From: Fibrisoma montanum
Lineage (GTDB): Bacteria; Bacteroidota; Bacteroidia; Cytophagales; Spirosomataceae
Length of the DNA stretch: 64,000 bases
Direction: 5' to 3'
Assembly: GCF_003583365.1 (NCBI RefSeq)
Contig: NZ_QXED01000001.1
Location: forward strand, 930,001-994,000
Part shown: in pieces, positions 18,171 to 26,951 of the stretch
How positions within the stretch are numbered: the first letter of the stretch is position 1
Layout of the letters: every line of letters starts with the position of its first letter
Translations under genes and position numbers: made by a program
Notes under the pieces: generated by a model
Database searches by the model: none
Told to the model about the DNA's origin: nothing
The model's input: only the letters and a program-made list of their open reading frames with translations

Positions 18171-19260
18171 TGCGGCAGGCTAAGTCCGCTTCGCCGGATG
18201 CCACCACGTAGTAATCGCCCGCGTCGATGATGCCGGTTGTGAACACGACATCCGTGACGTAGATCTGGTCTTTCAGGTGTTCCAGTAGGTCAGGCCGGGC
18301 GGAGAGGATGGGCGTCTGATCCTCCAGCCGCAGGATTCGGGCGGGCTGGTTGGCGTCCAGCAACGCCCAGAACGTACTGTAAATACCAACAACGCCGTGC
18401 CGCTCTACACCGTGATACAGCAGCAGCCAGCCCGTATCCGTTCGGATGGGCTGCGTGCCTCCGCCAATCTTCGAGGTAGACGACGACGCTTTACGCGCCC
18501 GGATAAACGGCTCATCGACGGGTTTCCAGTGCAGCGCATCGGGCGACTCCGACAGGTGAATGGCCGGGCCGGGCAGATACGGGCTATCGGGTGCATAGGC
18601 AAAATACAGGTCGCCAAGCGGCCGGGTAAGGGCGTAGAACATCCCGTCGACCTTACCCTCGAACAGCACCATGTCCTTATTCTGATGGTCAAGGATGATA
18701 CCCTGCAGGGTGTAGTTTAGTCCGTCGGTTGACGTATACAACGTAGTGCAGTGTCGTTCGGCACTGACCGAACAGGTCGTCATGTAGTACGTATCATCAA
18801 CTTTGGTAATGCGGGCATCTTCGACACCATACTCCTGATACGACCGCTGGGGTGCGATGATCTTGTCGTAGTGAATCTGCCGCACTTCGGTACCGTCTTC
18901 ATTCAGTTCAACCGGTAGCAGCCACGACAGCGACGTAAGCGCCATCACCCTGAAGGGGTAATCAAGAATTTGAAACTTCCGGGGGTCGGCGGCATTGACG
19001 GCGTTTAGGTCATAGGCATCCAGTACGTAGCCACGCTCCGAATCCCATCGGATGTTATGAATCTGCGTCCCGACAATCGGCTGACGTAGTGCTTCGGCGA
19101 CCCGGATCATGATGAGCAGATTCCCGTTCGGCAACCGCGTCAGACCGGGGTTAAACGCCCCCAGCACATACGTATCAGCCTGAATCGTCCGGCGCAGGGG
19201 TGAATACTGCAGGTCAACGTCGTTGGGGCCGAAGATGATAAAATCGGTTGAAAAGTTCAT
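18139..19260 (-). CDS. glycoside hydrolase family 130-type phosphorylase
   Basis: The ATG at 19260 gives 373 residues; a longer frame to 19323 would start inside an inverted repeat and is rejected. The sequence is a five-bladed propeller-like GH130 protein: FNPGLTRLPNGNLLIMIRVAE near the start, EDARITKVDDTYYMTTC in the middle (the Asp of EDAR is the usual proton donor position), and SSTSKIGGGTQPIRTDTGWLLLYHGV. GH130 enzymes phosphorolyse or hydrolyse beta-mannosides, such as beta-1,4-mannosyl-oligosaccharides. No signal peptide, consistent with a cytoplasmic phosphorylase. It follows an SDR and a large toroid-like protein on the same strand. Confidence 0.85.
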   Translation of the reverse strand: MNFSTDFIIFGPNDVDLQYSPLRRTIQADTYVLGAFNPGLTRLPNGNLLIMIRVAEALRQPIVGTQIHNIRWDSERGYVLDAYDLNAVNAADPRKFQILDYPFRVMALTSLSWLLPVELNEDGTEVRQIHYDKIIAPQRSYQEYGVEDARITKVDDTYYMTTCSVSAERHCTTLYTSTDGLNYTLQGIILDHQNKDMVLFEGKVDGMFYALTRPLGDLYFAYAPDSPYLPGPAIHLSESPDALHWKPVDEPFIRARKASSSTSKIGGGTQPIRTDTGWLLLYHGVERHGVVGIYSTFWALLDANQPARILRLEDQTPILSARPDLLEHLKDQIYVTDVVFTTGIIDAGDYYVVASGEADLACRITHLPKSVFA

Positions 19261-19280
19261 AGACAGCAAGCGGTCGCACC

Positions 19281-19343
19281 GGGGTTGATAGGTTGACGTA
19301 GTGATTGGTTTTGAACCTGACACTACGTCACCCCATCAACCCC
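19281..19343. repeat. 23-bp inverted repeat between SDR and GH130 genes
   Basis: Arms 19281-19303 and 19321-19343 are reverse complements with two mismatches (positions in the middle of the arms), separated by 17 bases. It occupies the 118-bp gap between the SDR stop (19379) and the GH130 start (19260). There is no T run, so it may be an mRNA processing or attenuation hairpin, or a repeat element. Confidence 0.8.
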
Positions 19344-19378
19344 AGTACGCCTAAGCAAAATTGGAACAATGTATGGGC

Positions 19379-20134
19379 TTAAATCGCCTGCTTATGCGGC
19401 CGAATCTGTAGCCCAACCACGTCGCAGCGGTGGGGCTGGGTGAGGATGTAGTGGACGGCAACGGCGATGTCTTCGGCCAGCAGCATTTGCTCTTTGGCAA
19501 TTTCCTCTTCCTGCTCGTCGGCACTTGTTCCGTGAATATCCGCCTTTACTTTTCCGGGTTCGATCAGGCTGACCTTAATGCCCAGTTCGTTCACTTCCTT
19601 GCGCAACGATTCAGCGAAGCCCTGGATGCCGGTTTTAGTAGCCACGTACACCGAACTTCCGGCCTCGCGACCAACGGCACTCATTGAGCCAATGAAAACG
19701 ATGTGGCCTTTCTGCTGTTGCTGCATGCGCGTAACGGCTTCCTTGGTGCAGCCGATGTAGCCCAGCATATTGGTTTCGAGCGCATACCGCCAATCTTCGG
19801 TTTCCATTTCGCCGATGCCTTCAGCGGCCAGGGCTGCGTTGTTGATCAGAATATCCAGCCCACCCAGCGTCTGGTCTGCCTGCTGAAAAACGCGCTCGAT
19901 ATCGGCCTGCTTCGACATATCCGCGAGTATGCCTTCGGCCTGTCCGCCCGCCTGCCGGATCTGCGTCAGCGCTTCGTCCAGCTGCTCCTGATGCCGCCCC
20001 AGCGTAAAGATTTTGGCGCCGTACGAACCCAGCAAAATCGCTGTGGCCCGGCCGATGCCCGTCGTGCCACCCGTAATCAGAATTCGTTTGCCCTCCAGGG
20101 ACTCTGTCTTCGTGTGTATGTGCTGACTTTCCAT
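19379..20134 (-). CDS. short-chain dehydrogenase/reductase (SDR)
   Basis: The ATG at 20134 gives 251 residues and lies 20 bp after the stop of the upstream gene; a longer frame would overlap that gene. It shows the classical SDR cofactor motif ITGGTTGIGRATA, the NNAA motif, and the catalytic Ser, then Tyr-x-x-x-Lys in SVYVATKTG. An Arg (GRHQ) after the second strand suggests NADP preference. Substrate unknown. It belongs to a same-strand group with a large putative glycosidase-like protein and a GH130 enzyme, so a sugar-related oxidoreduction is possible but unproven. Confidence 0.9.
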   Translation of the reverse strand: MESQHIHTKTESLEGKRILITGGTTGIGRATAILLGSYGAKIFTLGRHQEQLDEALTQIRQAGGQAEGILADMSKQADIERVFQQADQTLGGLDILINNAALAAEGIGEMETEDWRYALETNMLGYIGCTKEAVTRMQQQQKGHIVFIGSMSAVGREAGSSVYVATKTGIQGFAESLRKEVNELGIKVSLIEPGKVKADIHGTSADEQEEEIAKEQMLLAEDIAVAVHYILTQPHRCDVVGLQIRPHKQAI

Positions 20135-20154
20135 AACGTTGTGTTTCTGGTTGA

Positions 20155-22440
20155 TTAGGATTTCTTGGTTGAGCGTTTGCGCCGACCCGTTTGCCATTCG
20201 ATGCGGTACCGCGTTCCACCCACGACTTCATAGTCAATGTAGGTTTGGGTTCGGTTTTTCTGTAGAATTTCGTGCGGTGTCTCCGAGTCGGTAAACACCC
20301 GAACATTAGGCAGGGACCCGTGGTTTGGAAAAATTCGTAACCGGCAGGCCAACTCAGGCACACCAGCGAGGTGCATAAAGTATTCGCCCGTATCAGGCCG
20401 GCTATCCCGAAAGCCGGATTCTATAACGGGGTACTCAACAAAGATCGTCAGCGGCATTCTTTCGTGGCGCTGGTAGGCATAGGCCGCGGCCACAAAAGCG
20501 CTCGCACTGCCGTATACCTCCTGGCCAACCTGTCCGGCCTGCTGCCAGCCGGTGCGCAGATCTTCGAGCGGAATCGTTAGCTGACGACGAATCTGACCTT
20601 CTTTGGACTGATCGGCCACGGCCTCGCCGGGGAGTTCATACGGGTAGTAGTACCGGCCCCGGTTGATCAGGTACTTCATGTATTCAGCCAGCATCAGACT
20701 AAGCGAAGGCGACGCGTCAGAACCCAAAAGGCGCAGGTAGTCGAGCGCAGTGGCAAACGACTCCCCTTCCTCGTAAGCCGCGATATAGCTGGCATCTTTC
20801 AGGCACGAAACCCCCATGAACGTATTGTAATTTTTGCCGAAGCCGAACGTACCGTTCCAGACCCACATCTTGGCGATGGTGTTGGCAATACAGAGCCGGC
20901 TCAGGTCGAAGTACAACCGGTTTCCGGTCGTTTTCCACAACTTGACCAGAGCCACTGCGCTCATAATGGTAATGTTCGTCTGATAGAGGAGGTTAAATCC
21001 ACTGCCGACCAGCTTACCCGCCGATAGTTCCGCTTCGCGTAAATAGCGGTCGTCGTTCGTTAGTTCGAAGGCCTGCATCATTACGTAGGTGTACACCCCC
21101 GGCACATCCTGCTCACCTTTCTCGCCGGGTTTGGTTTCACTTTTCAAGATTTCCAGCGTTTTCACGTGGTAGAAAACCGGCCACTCATACTTGAATCGAT
21201 GCGCAGCTTCAATGGCGAAATCGAGGGATTTCAAGAATATTTCCCTGGCTGTTTCGTCGCCCTGCAGCGCCAGGCGCCCCAGGTTCATCAGGATATGAAA
21301 CAGATACCAGGAGTCCATTTTATTATGGTCTTCTTCCTCGCTCAAGTCCGACTTCCGAAATGGCCGGCCAGGCAACCACCGAACCACCGTTTTCAGATCG
21401 TCACGGTAAAAGGACGGTACGTTCTGGCGCAGTTGTTCGGCCAGTTTTGACGGACGCCCTTTCCACGCCTGGTAGGCCAGCATCGGCACCAGCACGCACA
21501 ATTGCACCATGCTCTCGGGTGGTTTTTCCGAAGAGCCAACGTAGGCATTGAGGTAAAAGCGGTTGTTGATCCGCTGATAGCAGGCCGATGAGCGGCTCAG
21601 CGACCGGATGGTTTTGTCGGCCGCCTGAGGCCAGTCGTAATACGCTGTCGCCGGTTTGTCGAGCAGCCGGTACACGCGGGCAAATTCATCAATGAACCAG
21701 TCAGCTGTCTGGTAATCGTCTTTAGGTGTATCAGCACGTAACGTCAGAAACGCGTCCGAAATAACAACGTCCCGGTGTTTGGCCAGTGGCGTATCCGACG
21801 AGGGGAGCGACAAGCCCAGCTCCGGCCACTTCGCGCCGACTACGCTGCTCGGTTCGGTCCGGGTCTGTTCAAAAAAGTCGTTGAGCGCCGTTAGGTTCTG
21901 GAAGTAAAAAAGCGTTGGGCCTTTTGGTTTCAGGCACGACACATACGCCAGCCCCGATGTCGGGCCATTCTGCGTAATATGAACCACGCCCTCGGTTTTC
22001 AGCGGATCGTAGGTTTTGTCGAGCAGGTACACATCCCGCGGAAACGACTGCACCGTAAACGCGCTCGCTGGCCGAAGCGACGTCGTATAGCGGAGAAAAG
22101 GCCGGTCGTTGTCGAGCAGTTCGAGCCGTACGTGAAATTGGCCAAGCGCCCCGTTAATCCGAAAACCCAGCGCGCGGTCACCATCTTCCTGACTGGTGTA
22201 GTCATACAGCGCCTGAGGATCATAACAGGCCCGGATGGCCACCTTGCCACCGGTCGGAAAGCTGTATATAATCCAGAACGAAGTTGTATCGAGGCAGATT
22301 TCCAGGAGACCGGTCGAAAACTGAAGAGCAGCGACCGTCCGGTTCCTGTTCTGACCGAGCGAATTCTTCAGGCCCGATGCCCATTGTGAGATTACGTCTG
22401 GTTGAGCAGGTTCGTGCGAAGAAACAACACCTACGGACAT
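20155..22440 (-). CDS. uncharacterised 761-aa protein, possible alpha-toroid glycosidase-like fold
   Basis: A 761-residue protein without signal peptide. The first about 200 residues are rich in beta strands, the middle (about 260-600) consists of many helices with Trp/Tyr-rich stretches (TAYYDWPQAADKTIRSL, KYEWPVFYHVKTLEIL, TFGFGKNYNTFMG), and the end (about 650-750) is again beta-rich with a Lys/Arg-rich tail (GRRKRSTKKS). This helical middle resembles (alpha/alpha)6 toroid glycosidases or lyases only in general layout, and I recognise no catalytic signature. It is followed by an SDR and a GH130 gene, so a carbohydrate role is a reasonable guess. I cannot name the family. Confidence 0.75.
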   Translation of the reverse strand: MSVGVVSSHEPAQPDVISQWASGLKNSLGQNRNRTVAALQFSTGLLEICLDTTSFWIIYSFPTGGKVAIRACYDPQALYDYTSQEDGDRALGFRINGALGQFHVRLELLDNDRPFLRYTTSLRPASAFTVQSFPRDVYLLDKTYDPLKTEGVVHITQNGPTSGLAYVSCLKPKGPTLFYFQNLTALNDFFEQTRTEPSSVVGAKWPELGLSLPSSDTPLAKHRDVVISDAFLTLRADTPKDDYQTADWFIDEFARVYRLLDKPATAYYDWPQAADKTIRSLSRSSACYQRINNRFYLNAYVGSSEKPPESMVQLCVLVPMLAYQAWKGRPSKLAEQLRQNVPSFYRDDLKTVVRWLPGRPFRKSDLSEEEDHNKMDSWYLFHILMNLGRLALQGDETAREIFLKSLDFAIEAAHRFKYEWPVFYHVKTLEILKSETKPGEKGEQDVPGVYTYVMMQAFELTNDDRYLREAELSAGKLVGSGFNLLYQTNITIMSAVALVKLWKTTGNRLYFDLSRLCIANTIAKMWVWNGTFGFGKNYNTFMGVSCLKDASYIAAYEEGESFATALDYLRLLGSDASPSLSLMLAEYMKYLINRGRYYYPYELPGEAVADQSKEGQIRRQLTIPLEDLRTGWQQAGQVGQEVYGSASAFVAAAYAYQRHERMPLTIFVEYPVIESGFRDSRPDTGEYFMHLAGVPELACRLRIFPNHGSLPNVRVFTDSETPHEILQKNRTQTYIDYEVVGGTRYRIEWQTGRRKRSTKKS

Positions 22441-22703
22441 ACAAGTATCGATTGTATCATAAATTAAGCCATTCGGAATGAACCAGTTGCTTTACTCACC
22501 TGGCTCATATATGAAACAATAAAGAGTTTGTTATGGCCGTAGAATTAAGGCTACGGTACAGCAATTACGACGTAGCGGTCGGGCAACAGGCGAGCAGCGG
22601 AGCCCGGAAGCTTAACAATCGCTTCATACCAGCGAGCAATTCCTTCACAGTCAGGTAATATAGCAAGCCGAATTTTGCGCTTTTACCGCAACCTCTCCCT
22701 GCT

Positions 22704-24032
22704 ATGTCAAAATCCTTTACTTCTCTGACCGCGCTCGTCAGCGTAACAACGGCTGTTGCCCTGCTGGCTGCAGGCTGTAATGACCACCGGTTTCCAACCC
22801 CTCCGGGCTATCCGGCCGTAACGGATGCCATTAATCCGGGTACGTTCCTGCCGACAATTCTGGCGAACGTGAACGGCGTGAACGTATTCAACGGCGGTTT
22901 TGGCTCAGCCATCGTGGGGGATCCGAATGATCCGGCCGTGTTCTACATGCTCACCGACCGGGGCCCTAATATTGATGGGCCTGTCGGCACAACGAACATC
23001 AAGATTTTTGCCCGGCCGGACTTCACTCCGCAGATCGGCAAGTTCCGGGTCGGTACAGACGGCAGGATGGTACTCGAGCAGATTATTGAATTGAAAAACA
23101 GCACCGGTGGTAAACTGAACGGTCTGCCCAACCCAGCCAATCAGGGCAGTACGGGCGAAACGGCCCTTGACCTGGCGAATAATACCATTACGCCGAGCGC
23201 GGATGGCATCGACTGCGAAGGCATGGCCCTGGCCCCGGACGGTACGTTCTGGCTCAGCGATGAGTACGGCCCGCACCTGGTTCATCTGGATGCCACGGGG
23301 CGGACTATCGAGCGCATAAGCCCGTTCAACAATGGCACCGGCGGACGACAGATTCCGGCCGTTTTTGCCACGCGTCGGGCTAACCGGGGCATGGAAGGCC
23401 TGACCATTACACCCGACGGCAAGACGCTCGTCGGCATCATGCAGTTTCCGCTGTACAACCCGTCGGCGGCTGCCATTTCCGGCTCACTGGTTACACGCAT
23501 CCTGACGTTCGACATCGCAACGGGCGCTACCAAACAGTACGTCTACCTCATCGAACGGGCTAATCTGCAGGCTAACAGCGAAATCACCGCGATTACCAAC
23601 ACCACATTTCTGGTACTGGAGCGCGACGGGGAGTTCGGCAGCGAAGCCAACAAAAGCACGCTGTTCAAGCGGGTGTATAAAATTGACCTGACCGGAGCGA
23701 CCGATATTTCTGACCCGGCCAACGGCGCAAACGGCAAATTGTACGGCGGCAAAACGGTCGAAGAACTGAAAACGCTGGCCAACCTGCAGGCCAACGGCAT
23801 CGTGCCGGTCAGCAAGCAGCTGGTGCTTGACCTGGCAACGGACGTAACGCCGGTTTATCCACACGACAAAGCCGAAGGAATTGCGCTGATTGGTGCTCAG
23901 ACGCTGGCCATCTGCAACGACGACGACTTTGGCATCCTCGGTACGGGTCAGTACACGCAAAAACTGCTCGCCAACGGTACGGTCGACAAGAACCGCGTGT
24001 ATTTCATTACGTTGCGGCAACCGCTGAAGTAA
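22704..24032 (+). CDS. esterase-like activity of phytase family lipoprotein
   Basis: A 442-residue protein with a lipoprotein signal (hydrophobic segment ending LLAAGC, lipid-modified Cys near residue 25). The remainder reads as the PF13449 (esterase-like activity of phytase) beta-propeller: FGSAIVGDPNDPAVFYMLTDRGPN, a GIDCEGMALAPDGTFWLSDEYGP strand pair, and RGMEGLTITPDGKTL. Related proteins are calcium-binding secreted propellers with esterase or phytase activity. The final strand repeats the same pattern (DKAEGIALIGAQTLAICNDDDFG). It is monocistronic and 14 bp short of the convergent YtkA-like gene. The substrate is unknown. Confidence 0.85.
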   Translation: MSKSFTSLTALVSVTTAVALLAAGCNDHRFPTPPGYPAVTDAINPGTFLPTILANVNGVNVFNGGFGSAIVGDPNDPAVFYMLTDRGPNIDGPVGTTNIKIFARPDFTPQIGKFRVGTDGRMVLEQIIELKNSTGGKLNGLPNPANQGSTGETALDLANNTITPSADGIDCEGMALAPDGTFWLSDEYGPHLVHLDATGRTIERISPFNNGTGGRQIPAVFATRRANRGMEGLTITPDGKTLVGIMQFPLYNPSAAAISGSLVTRILTFDIATGATKQYVYLIERANLQANSEITAITNTTFLVLERDGEFGSEANKSTLFKRVYKIDLTGATDISDPANGANGKLYGGKTVEELKTLANLQANGIVPVSKQLVLDLATDVTPVYPHDKAEGIALIGAQTLAICNDDDFGILGTGQYTQKLLANGTVDKNRVYFITLRQPLK

Positions 24033-24046
24033 CGTTCTGAGTCTGT

Positions 24047-25696
24047 TTAATCGGCTTTGACAACCGTGTCGAAAGCACCGGTTAGCACCTGTCCATTTCG
24101 CTTAACCTGCACCCAAATCCGGTAGTTGCCAGGTTGCGGAAACTGATACGGAAACTCGACCATGTTTGAGTGAAGTCCACCACTGGCCGGATGGCTCATG
24201 CCCTGCATAGCCCCGGCCAGTTTTTTGTTTCGTTCAGCGTCTGGAAGCGCCTGCAAACTAACCAAGTACCGGTCGATACTATCCCGGAACTGCCGAGGGT
24301 CAGGATAGTAAAATGTACGGACGGTATCTTCAATTCGTTCAACCAAAGAGGCTTCGGCCGCCATTGAATACGTACCGACGGGATGGAGGTGCGTATATAC
24401 AGGGCCATCGGTCTGCACAATAACTGCGTGACCGGTCATACCCAGATAGGGTTCCAGCGGAGCCGGGCGCCCGGCTTTATCGGCAACAGCAAATCGTAGT
24501 CGATACATTTGATTCGTTTCCAGTGTCTGACCAGGTTTATCCGTCCAGACCAGCGAACTTCCGTCGGCCAGAGGCACCCGTACAGCCGGTATACCACAAG
24601 GTGCCATACTCGCATCCAATCTGGGTAATTGACGAATCGCGTTGGCCGGCTGGCCGATCAGCCAGCTATCATCACTGGAAAACCGGGTCGATGAAGATGC
24701 TGACAACGAGGGAATTTGTACCGTATCTGTAAGTGTTTCGGCAAACCCATTGCGGTATACAATGTCGGCATACAAACGATACTGCCCACTGGGCAACACT
24801 GGTAAAGCGGCCCGGTAATTCAACGTATCGAGCCGGGTTGGATGCAGATGCGCGAACGCGCCCGCATCCGACAGCTTAACCAGAAAAACGTGCATCAGCT
24901 TCCCGTGGTCTGGCACCAGAAAACTCAACGGTCGCGACTGTTGCTTGATACTGGTTGAATCAATAGTAATTGTCAGTTGATTGCCCAACTCTGATGACCT
25001 AACCGACGGATGGATTTTAGGAGCCTTGTACAGGACAATATCGGAATAGAAGCGGGCCCGGCTGTTCCACCAGAAACGTCCTCCCGTTAACAAAATCAGT
25101 AATAGCACCGAGCTTAGCCCCATAGCCATCCATCGGGAGCGCTGCCAGGAAGTAGGTAGCTGCTGACCAACCTTCAACCGGGTTTGGGTTACGCAAATAC
25201 CAACAATAGTGACCATCAAAACGAACAGAAACGTCCCGAGCAGCACCAGCGGTAGAGCGGTTATTGCTGGCATATCACGCTGAGCCGTAGCTATAGACAT
25301 AACGGGAACCTCAATTTTGGCGGAGCCATCGGGGCCGCTTAGTTGCAATTCAACGCTGGTGGCCCCCAAACCCATCAGCCAGACAATTCCGTCAAAGCGG
25401 GTCAGCTGCTGGTCGGTCGGGCTCAACTCATCGTGAGTCGGCGACGCTTCGTCACCACTGTCGAAGTAAATTGGCCGTACTGTGCAGGTCCGTACGCGCC
25501 CTTGTTCTACCCATACCGAAACCTGGGCAGTACCGGGCACCACATCGGGAGGTGTAATGTGAATCAGAACCCGGTAAGGCCCCGCCGACCGCTGCATAAC
25601 CACCCCTGGACTGCCTACGTGCGCCAGAGCCTGGAGCGTAATCAAACAGCTTGAGAAGAGGAAAATCAGAAATAAATGGAGTGTTGTTTTGCGCAT
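24047..25696 (-). CDS. His-rich membrane protein with YtkA-like repeats
   Basis: A 549-residue protein: signal peptide (MRKTTLHLFLIFLFSSC... to about residue 26), a beta domain (about 27-135), two membrane helices (ALPLVLLGTFLFVLMVTIVGI and WMAMGLSSVLLLILLTGGRFW), then a large extracytoplasmic part. That part contains two related YtkA-like units, marked by DHGKLMHVFLVKLSDAGAFAHLHP and GHAVIVQTDGPVYTHLHPVGTY, and closes with a third beta sandwich (NMVEFPYQFPQPGNYRIWVQVKRNGQV). The clustered His, Met and Asp (HGKLMH, AFAHLHP, YTHLHP) resemble copper-handling extracytoplasmic proteins. It is 13 bp downstream of the polytopic membrane protein at 25710-26924, with which it probably works. Function unproven. 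Confidence 0.75.
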   Translation of the reverse strand: MRKTTLHLFLIFLFSSCLITLQALAHVGSPGVVMQRSAGPYRVLIHITPPDVVPGTAQVSVWVEQGRVRTCTVRPIYFDSGDEASPTHDELSPTDQQLTRFDGIVWLMGLGATSVELQLSGPDGSAKIEVPVMSIATAQRDMPAITALPLVLLGTFLFVLMVTIVGICVTQTRLKVGQQLPTSWQRSRWMAMGLSSVLLLILLTGGRFWWNSRARFYSDIVLYKAPKIHPSVRSSELGNQLTITIDSTSIKQQSRPLSFLVPDHGKLMHVFLVKLSDAGAFAHLHPTRLDTLNYRAALPVLPSGQYRLYADIVYRNGFAETLTDTVQIPSLSASSSTRFSSDDSWLIGQPANAIRQLPRLDASMAPCGIPAVRVPLADGSSLVWTDKPGQTLETNQMYRLRFAVADKAGRPAPLEPYLGMTGHAVIVQTDGPVYTHLHPVGTYSMAAEASLVERIEDTVRTFYYPDPRQFRDSIDRYLVSLQALPDAERNKKLAGAMQGMSHPASGGLHSNMVEFPYQFPQPGNYRIWVQVKRNGQVLTGAFDTVVKAD

Positions 25697-25709
25697 TTTT
25701 CGGGTACGT

Positions 25710-26924
25710 TTACCGGTATATATTTCTCATCCAGGCACCGATCCATAGACCGGCCCGGGCCGACAAAAAAGCAGCGACAAGGGCGATTGCCCATCCACGT
25801 AGCAGTTGAGGCATGGTTTCGTGTAGTCCGGGATTGAATTGATACCGATACGGATAATCAGACGGAGCGTTGAATGGCCACGTATAACTCATGAAAAAGT
25901 AGTTTCGCGACCAGGGAGAAGTAAGCATAAACTCACTCATCGGCCACTGCACAACCGTAAACGTGATCAGAAAGAACAGGGCCACTAAACCAGCCAGCTT
26001 CCAGTCGTTCCAGCGTTTTGGATAACGCTGTATGGCCGTATCAAGCACCCAGGCTGGAATGACCAACAGGAACGGAAACTGGAACGGCTGATAATGAGTG
26101 ACGTTATTTAACACCGGCCCCAATCTGGGCGTAGCCGGCAGAAACTGAAGTATCCAGCTAGGCACCAGTATAGTCAGCATGTAAATGGCAGCCAGCTTTG
26201 TAATCGGGTATGAGCTTGCCGAAGTGCGGCCAATTGCCATCATATAAATCGGCAGAAACAGACTGGCAAGTATGTAGTACTGGGATCTGTGCCCCTGCCC
26301 ATCCATGAACTTTTCATAAAATAGGATGTAGATCATCGTCATCAGAAACCCTGCCGACACGATGAACAGGAGTTCCAGACGTTTTTGTACGACTTTGGTA
26401 ACTGTCTTATTTTTAAGCTGGTTGCGTAGGGTCAGTACACTTACCAAAGCTCCAAACTGAAGCAACGTCATACCTATCAGACCCAGCGCATGGGGTGGGC
26501 TAAGAATTTGTACATCCAGGCCATAGGCGCTATGCCACCAATTATCGAAGGGAGCGGACGTTAATATCGCTACGGCCCCCCACACGCAGAATAAAGCACC
26601 GGTGGAGCCGTAGAACACCCCCCAGAAGCGGACCGATTGAATCCGATCCGGATGATCCGCTTTAAACGTTCGGGCAAGAATGGTATAACCAGCGAAGGAA
26701 CCAGCGATGATGGCCCCAACGTACATCACGACGTGGGGCGGTGAAAACAGCCCGTCCCGACCTATACTCATGTGCCACATAATGTCCCAGACAATACTCC
26801 ACACAATGAGGAGCGAGGACAGCACAACCGCATAGATCGTTGATGGAATACTGATTGCCGATAGTTTAGTTGCCGCTACCGGCTCTTGAGCTAACACAGA
26901 ATTGATAGTAAGGTCGGTGTTCAT
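25710..26924 (-). CDS. polytopic membrane protein with duplicated WH...SPPH motif
   Basis: A 404-residue protein with about ten hydrophobic segments. A motif occurs twice: WDIMWHMSIGRDGLFSPPHV near residues 46-65 and WWHSAYGLDVQILSPPHALG near residues 129-148, both at the end of a membrane helix. The repeated WH and SPPH residues could bind a metal or haem. A further NPGLHETMPQLLRG segment lies near the end. I do not recognise an established family. The gene is 27 bp downstream of the acyltransferase and 13 bp upstream of the YtkA-like gene, in the same direction, so the three are probably transcribed together. Confidence 0.7.
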   Translation of the reverse strand: MNTDLTINSVLAQEPVAATKLSAISIPSTIYAVVLSSLLIVWSIVWDIMWHMSIGRDGLFSPPHVVMYVGAIIAGSFAGYTILARTFKADHPDRIQSVRFWGVFYGSTGALFCVWGAVAILTSAPFDNWWHSAYGLDVQILSPPHALGLIGMTLLQFGALVSVLTLRNQLKNKTVTKVVQKRLELLFIVSAGFLMTMIYILFYEKFMDGQGHRSQYYILASLFLPIYMMAIGRTSASSYPITKLAAIYMLTILVPSWILQFLPATPRLGPVLNNVTHYQPFQFPFLLVIPAWVLDTAIQRYPKRWNDWKLAGLVALFFLITFTVVQWPMSEFMLTSPWSRNYFFMSYTWPFNAPSDYPYRYQFNPGLHETMPQLLRGWAIALVAAFLSARAGLWIGAWMRNIYR

Positions 26925-26951
26925 TTTATTTCGTTTGTTTAACTGCTGGTT

